Positions 63,720 through 64,000 of a stretch of 64,000 bases of DNA are shown one piece after another. Made by a program: the position numbers and the translations under genes. How positions within the stretch are numbered: the stretch's first letter is position 1; each line of letters begins with the position of its first letter. The stretch comes from Streptomyces sp. NBC_00271 (GTDB lineage: Bacteria; Actinomycetota; Actinomycetes; Streptomycetales; Streptomycetaceae), in contig NZ_CP108070.1 in the NCBI RefSeq assembly GCF_036178845.1, positions 1,426,001 to 1,490,000 on the forward strand, in the 5' to 3' direction. The notes under the pieces were generated by a model. It made no database searches. It had not been told where the DNA came from and worked only from the letters and a program-made list of their open reading frames with translations.

Positions 63720-64000
63720 TCAGCAGACCGACGTCATCGGCCTGCCCAGGATGGCAACGATGTCAGCCCTTACGGCCGCGGCCCCGCTGTGGTCCAGGAT
63801 CCGCTCCCGAATCCTGGCCGATTGCGAGTAGTACTGGACGGCCTGTTCCACGCGACGCAGGTGGGCATTGACCCGGCCCAGGTCGTGCAGCACATACCCC
63901 TCTCCGACCAGGTCGCCGCTCGCCCCGACCATGGCGAGAACCTCGAGCAGGGTCCGTTCCGCCGCCTCGTACCGCTGCTGGTACATCAGCATTTGGCCCA
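63720..64000 (-). CDS. C-terminal TPR part of a large SARP/AfsR-like regulator
   Basis: The gene enters from the right edge and ends at 63720. The visible 90-odd residues are tetratricopeptide-like helices (YEAAERTLLEVLAMVGASGD, YVLHDLGRVNAHLRRVEQAV, then RIRERILDHSG), as at the end of AfsR-type regulators. It marks the right border or a second regulator of the cluster. Confidence 0.6.
   Translation of the reverse strand, partial: GQMLMYQQRYEAAERTLLEVLAMVGASGDLVGEGYVLHDLGRVNAHLRRVEQAVQYYSQSARIRERILDHSGAAAVRADIVAILGRPMTSVC

Noticed and set aside
1..64000. tRNA, rRNA or CRISPR arrays
   Set aside because: No cloverleaf-like sequence with CCA/T-loop features, no rRNA segments and no evenly spaced repeat-spacer array were found by eye.

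Overview
The window is high-GC actinobacterial DNA, most likely from Streptomyces. Coding bias is GC-rich, genes often start with GTG, and many neighbours overlap as ATGA or GTGA. It also carries a SARP regulator, a snapalysin protease and a Ku protein. Everything here is read by eye from the sequence; no database search was run.

Left part (1-11.4 kb): a carbohydrate-use locus. A ROK repressor diverges from a GH36 alpha-galactosidase. On the minus strand a sugar-binding lipoprotein, two ABC permeases and a secreted GH27 alpha-galactosidase form one operon, closed by a strong hairpin. A GH95 fucosidase-type enzyme and the start of another secreted protein follow.

11.4-29.6 kb: mixed genes and many gene relics. 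The clearest is a rifampin phosphotransferase (rph) with a 19-bp inverted repeat resembling the rifamycin-associated element, plus a perfect 24-bp palindrome. Others are lipoproteins, snapalysin, a MmyB-type regulator divergent from a tautomerase, a Kup potassium transporter, Ku, and a MerR-type regulator with a textbook operator. Broken genes include a recombinase, methyltransferase pieces and a gene with several frameshifts.

29.8-63.3 kb: an apparently undescribed biosynthetic gene cluster. (i) 2,3-diaminopropionate (Dap) supply: three SbnA-like PLP enzymes, two of them near-identical inverted copies, one full SbnB-like dehydrogenase and one shrunken SbnB relic. (ii) Assembly: a two-module NRPS (A-T-C-A-T; first A domain reads as glycine), an MbtH protein, a free type II thioesterase, and a membrane PCP protein of the Pls terminal-domain type with no adenylation domain. 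(iii) Free-standing ligases: an ATP-grasp enzyme, a permuted ATP-grasp-like enzyme, a FemAB/GNAT-like transferase, and a broken ATP-grasp gene coupled to the NRPS. (iv) A complete preQ0 route: folE, queD, queE and queC. (v) Three different non-heme iron hydroxylase families and a methyltransferase. (vi) A SARP-ATPase regulator, SARP-like direct repeats in front of sbnA and of the ligase/MFS operon, and LuxR relics. An IS110 element and relics of LysK/LysX-like, MFS and ABC genes show that the cluster has been rearranged.

The genes together suggest a hydroxylated small peptide containing Dap (and perhaps Gly), possibly joined to a 7-deazapurine. The product is inference; the gene content is directly visible. 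The window ends in the C-terminal TPR part of another large regulator.
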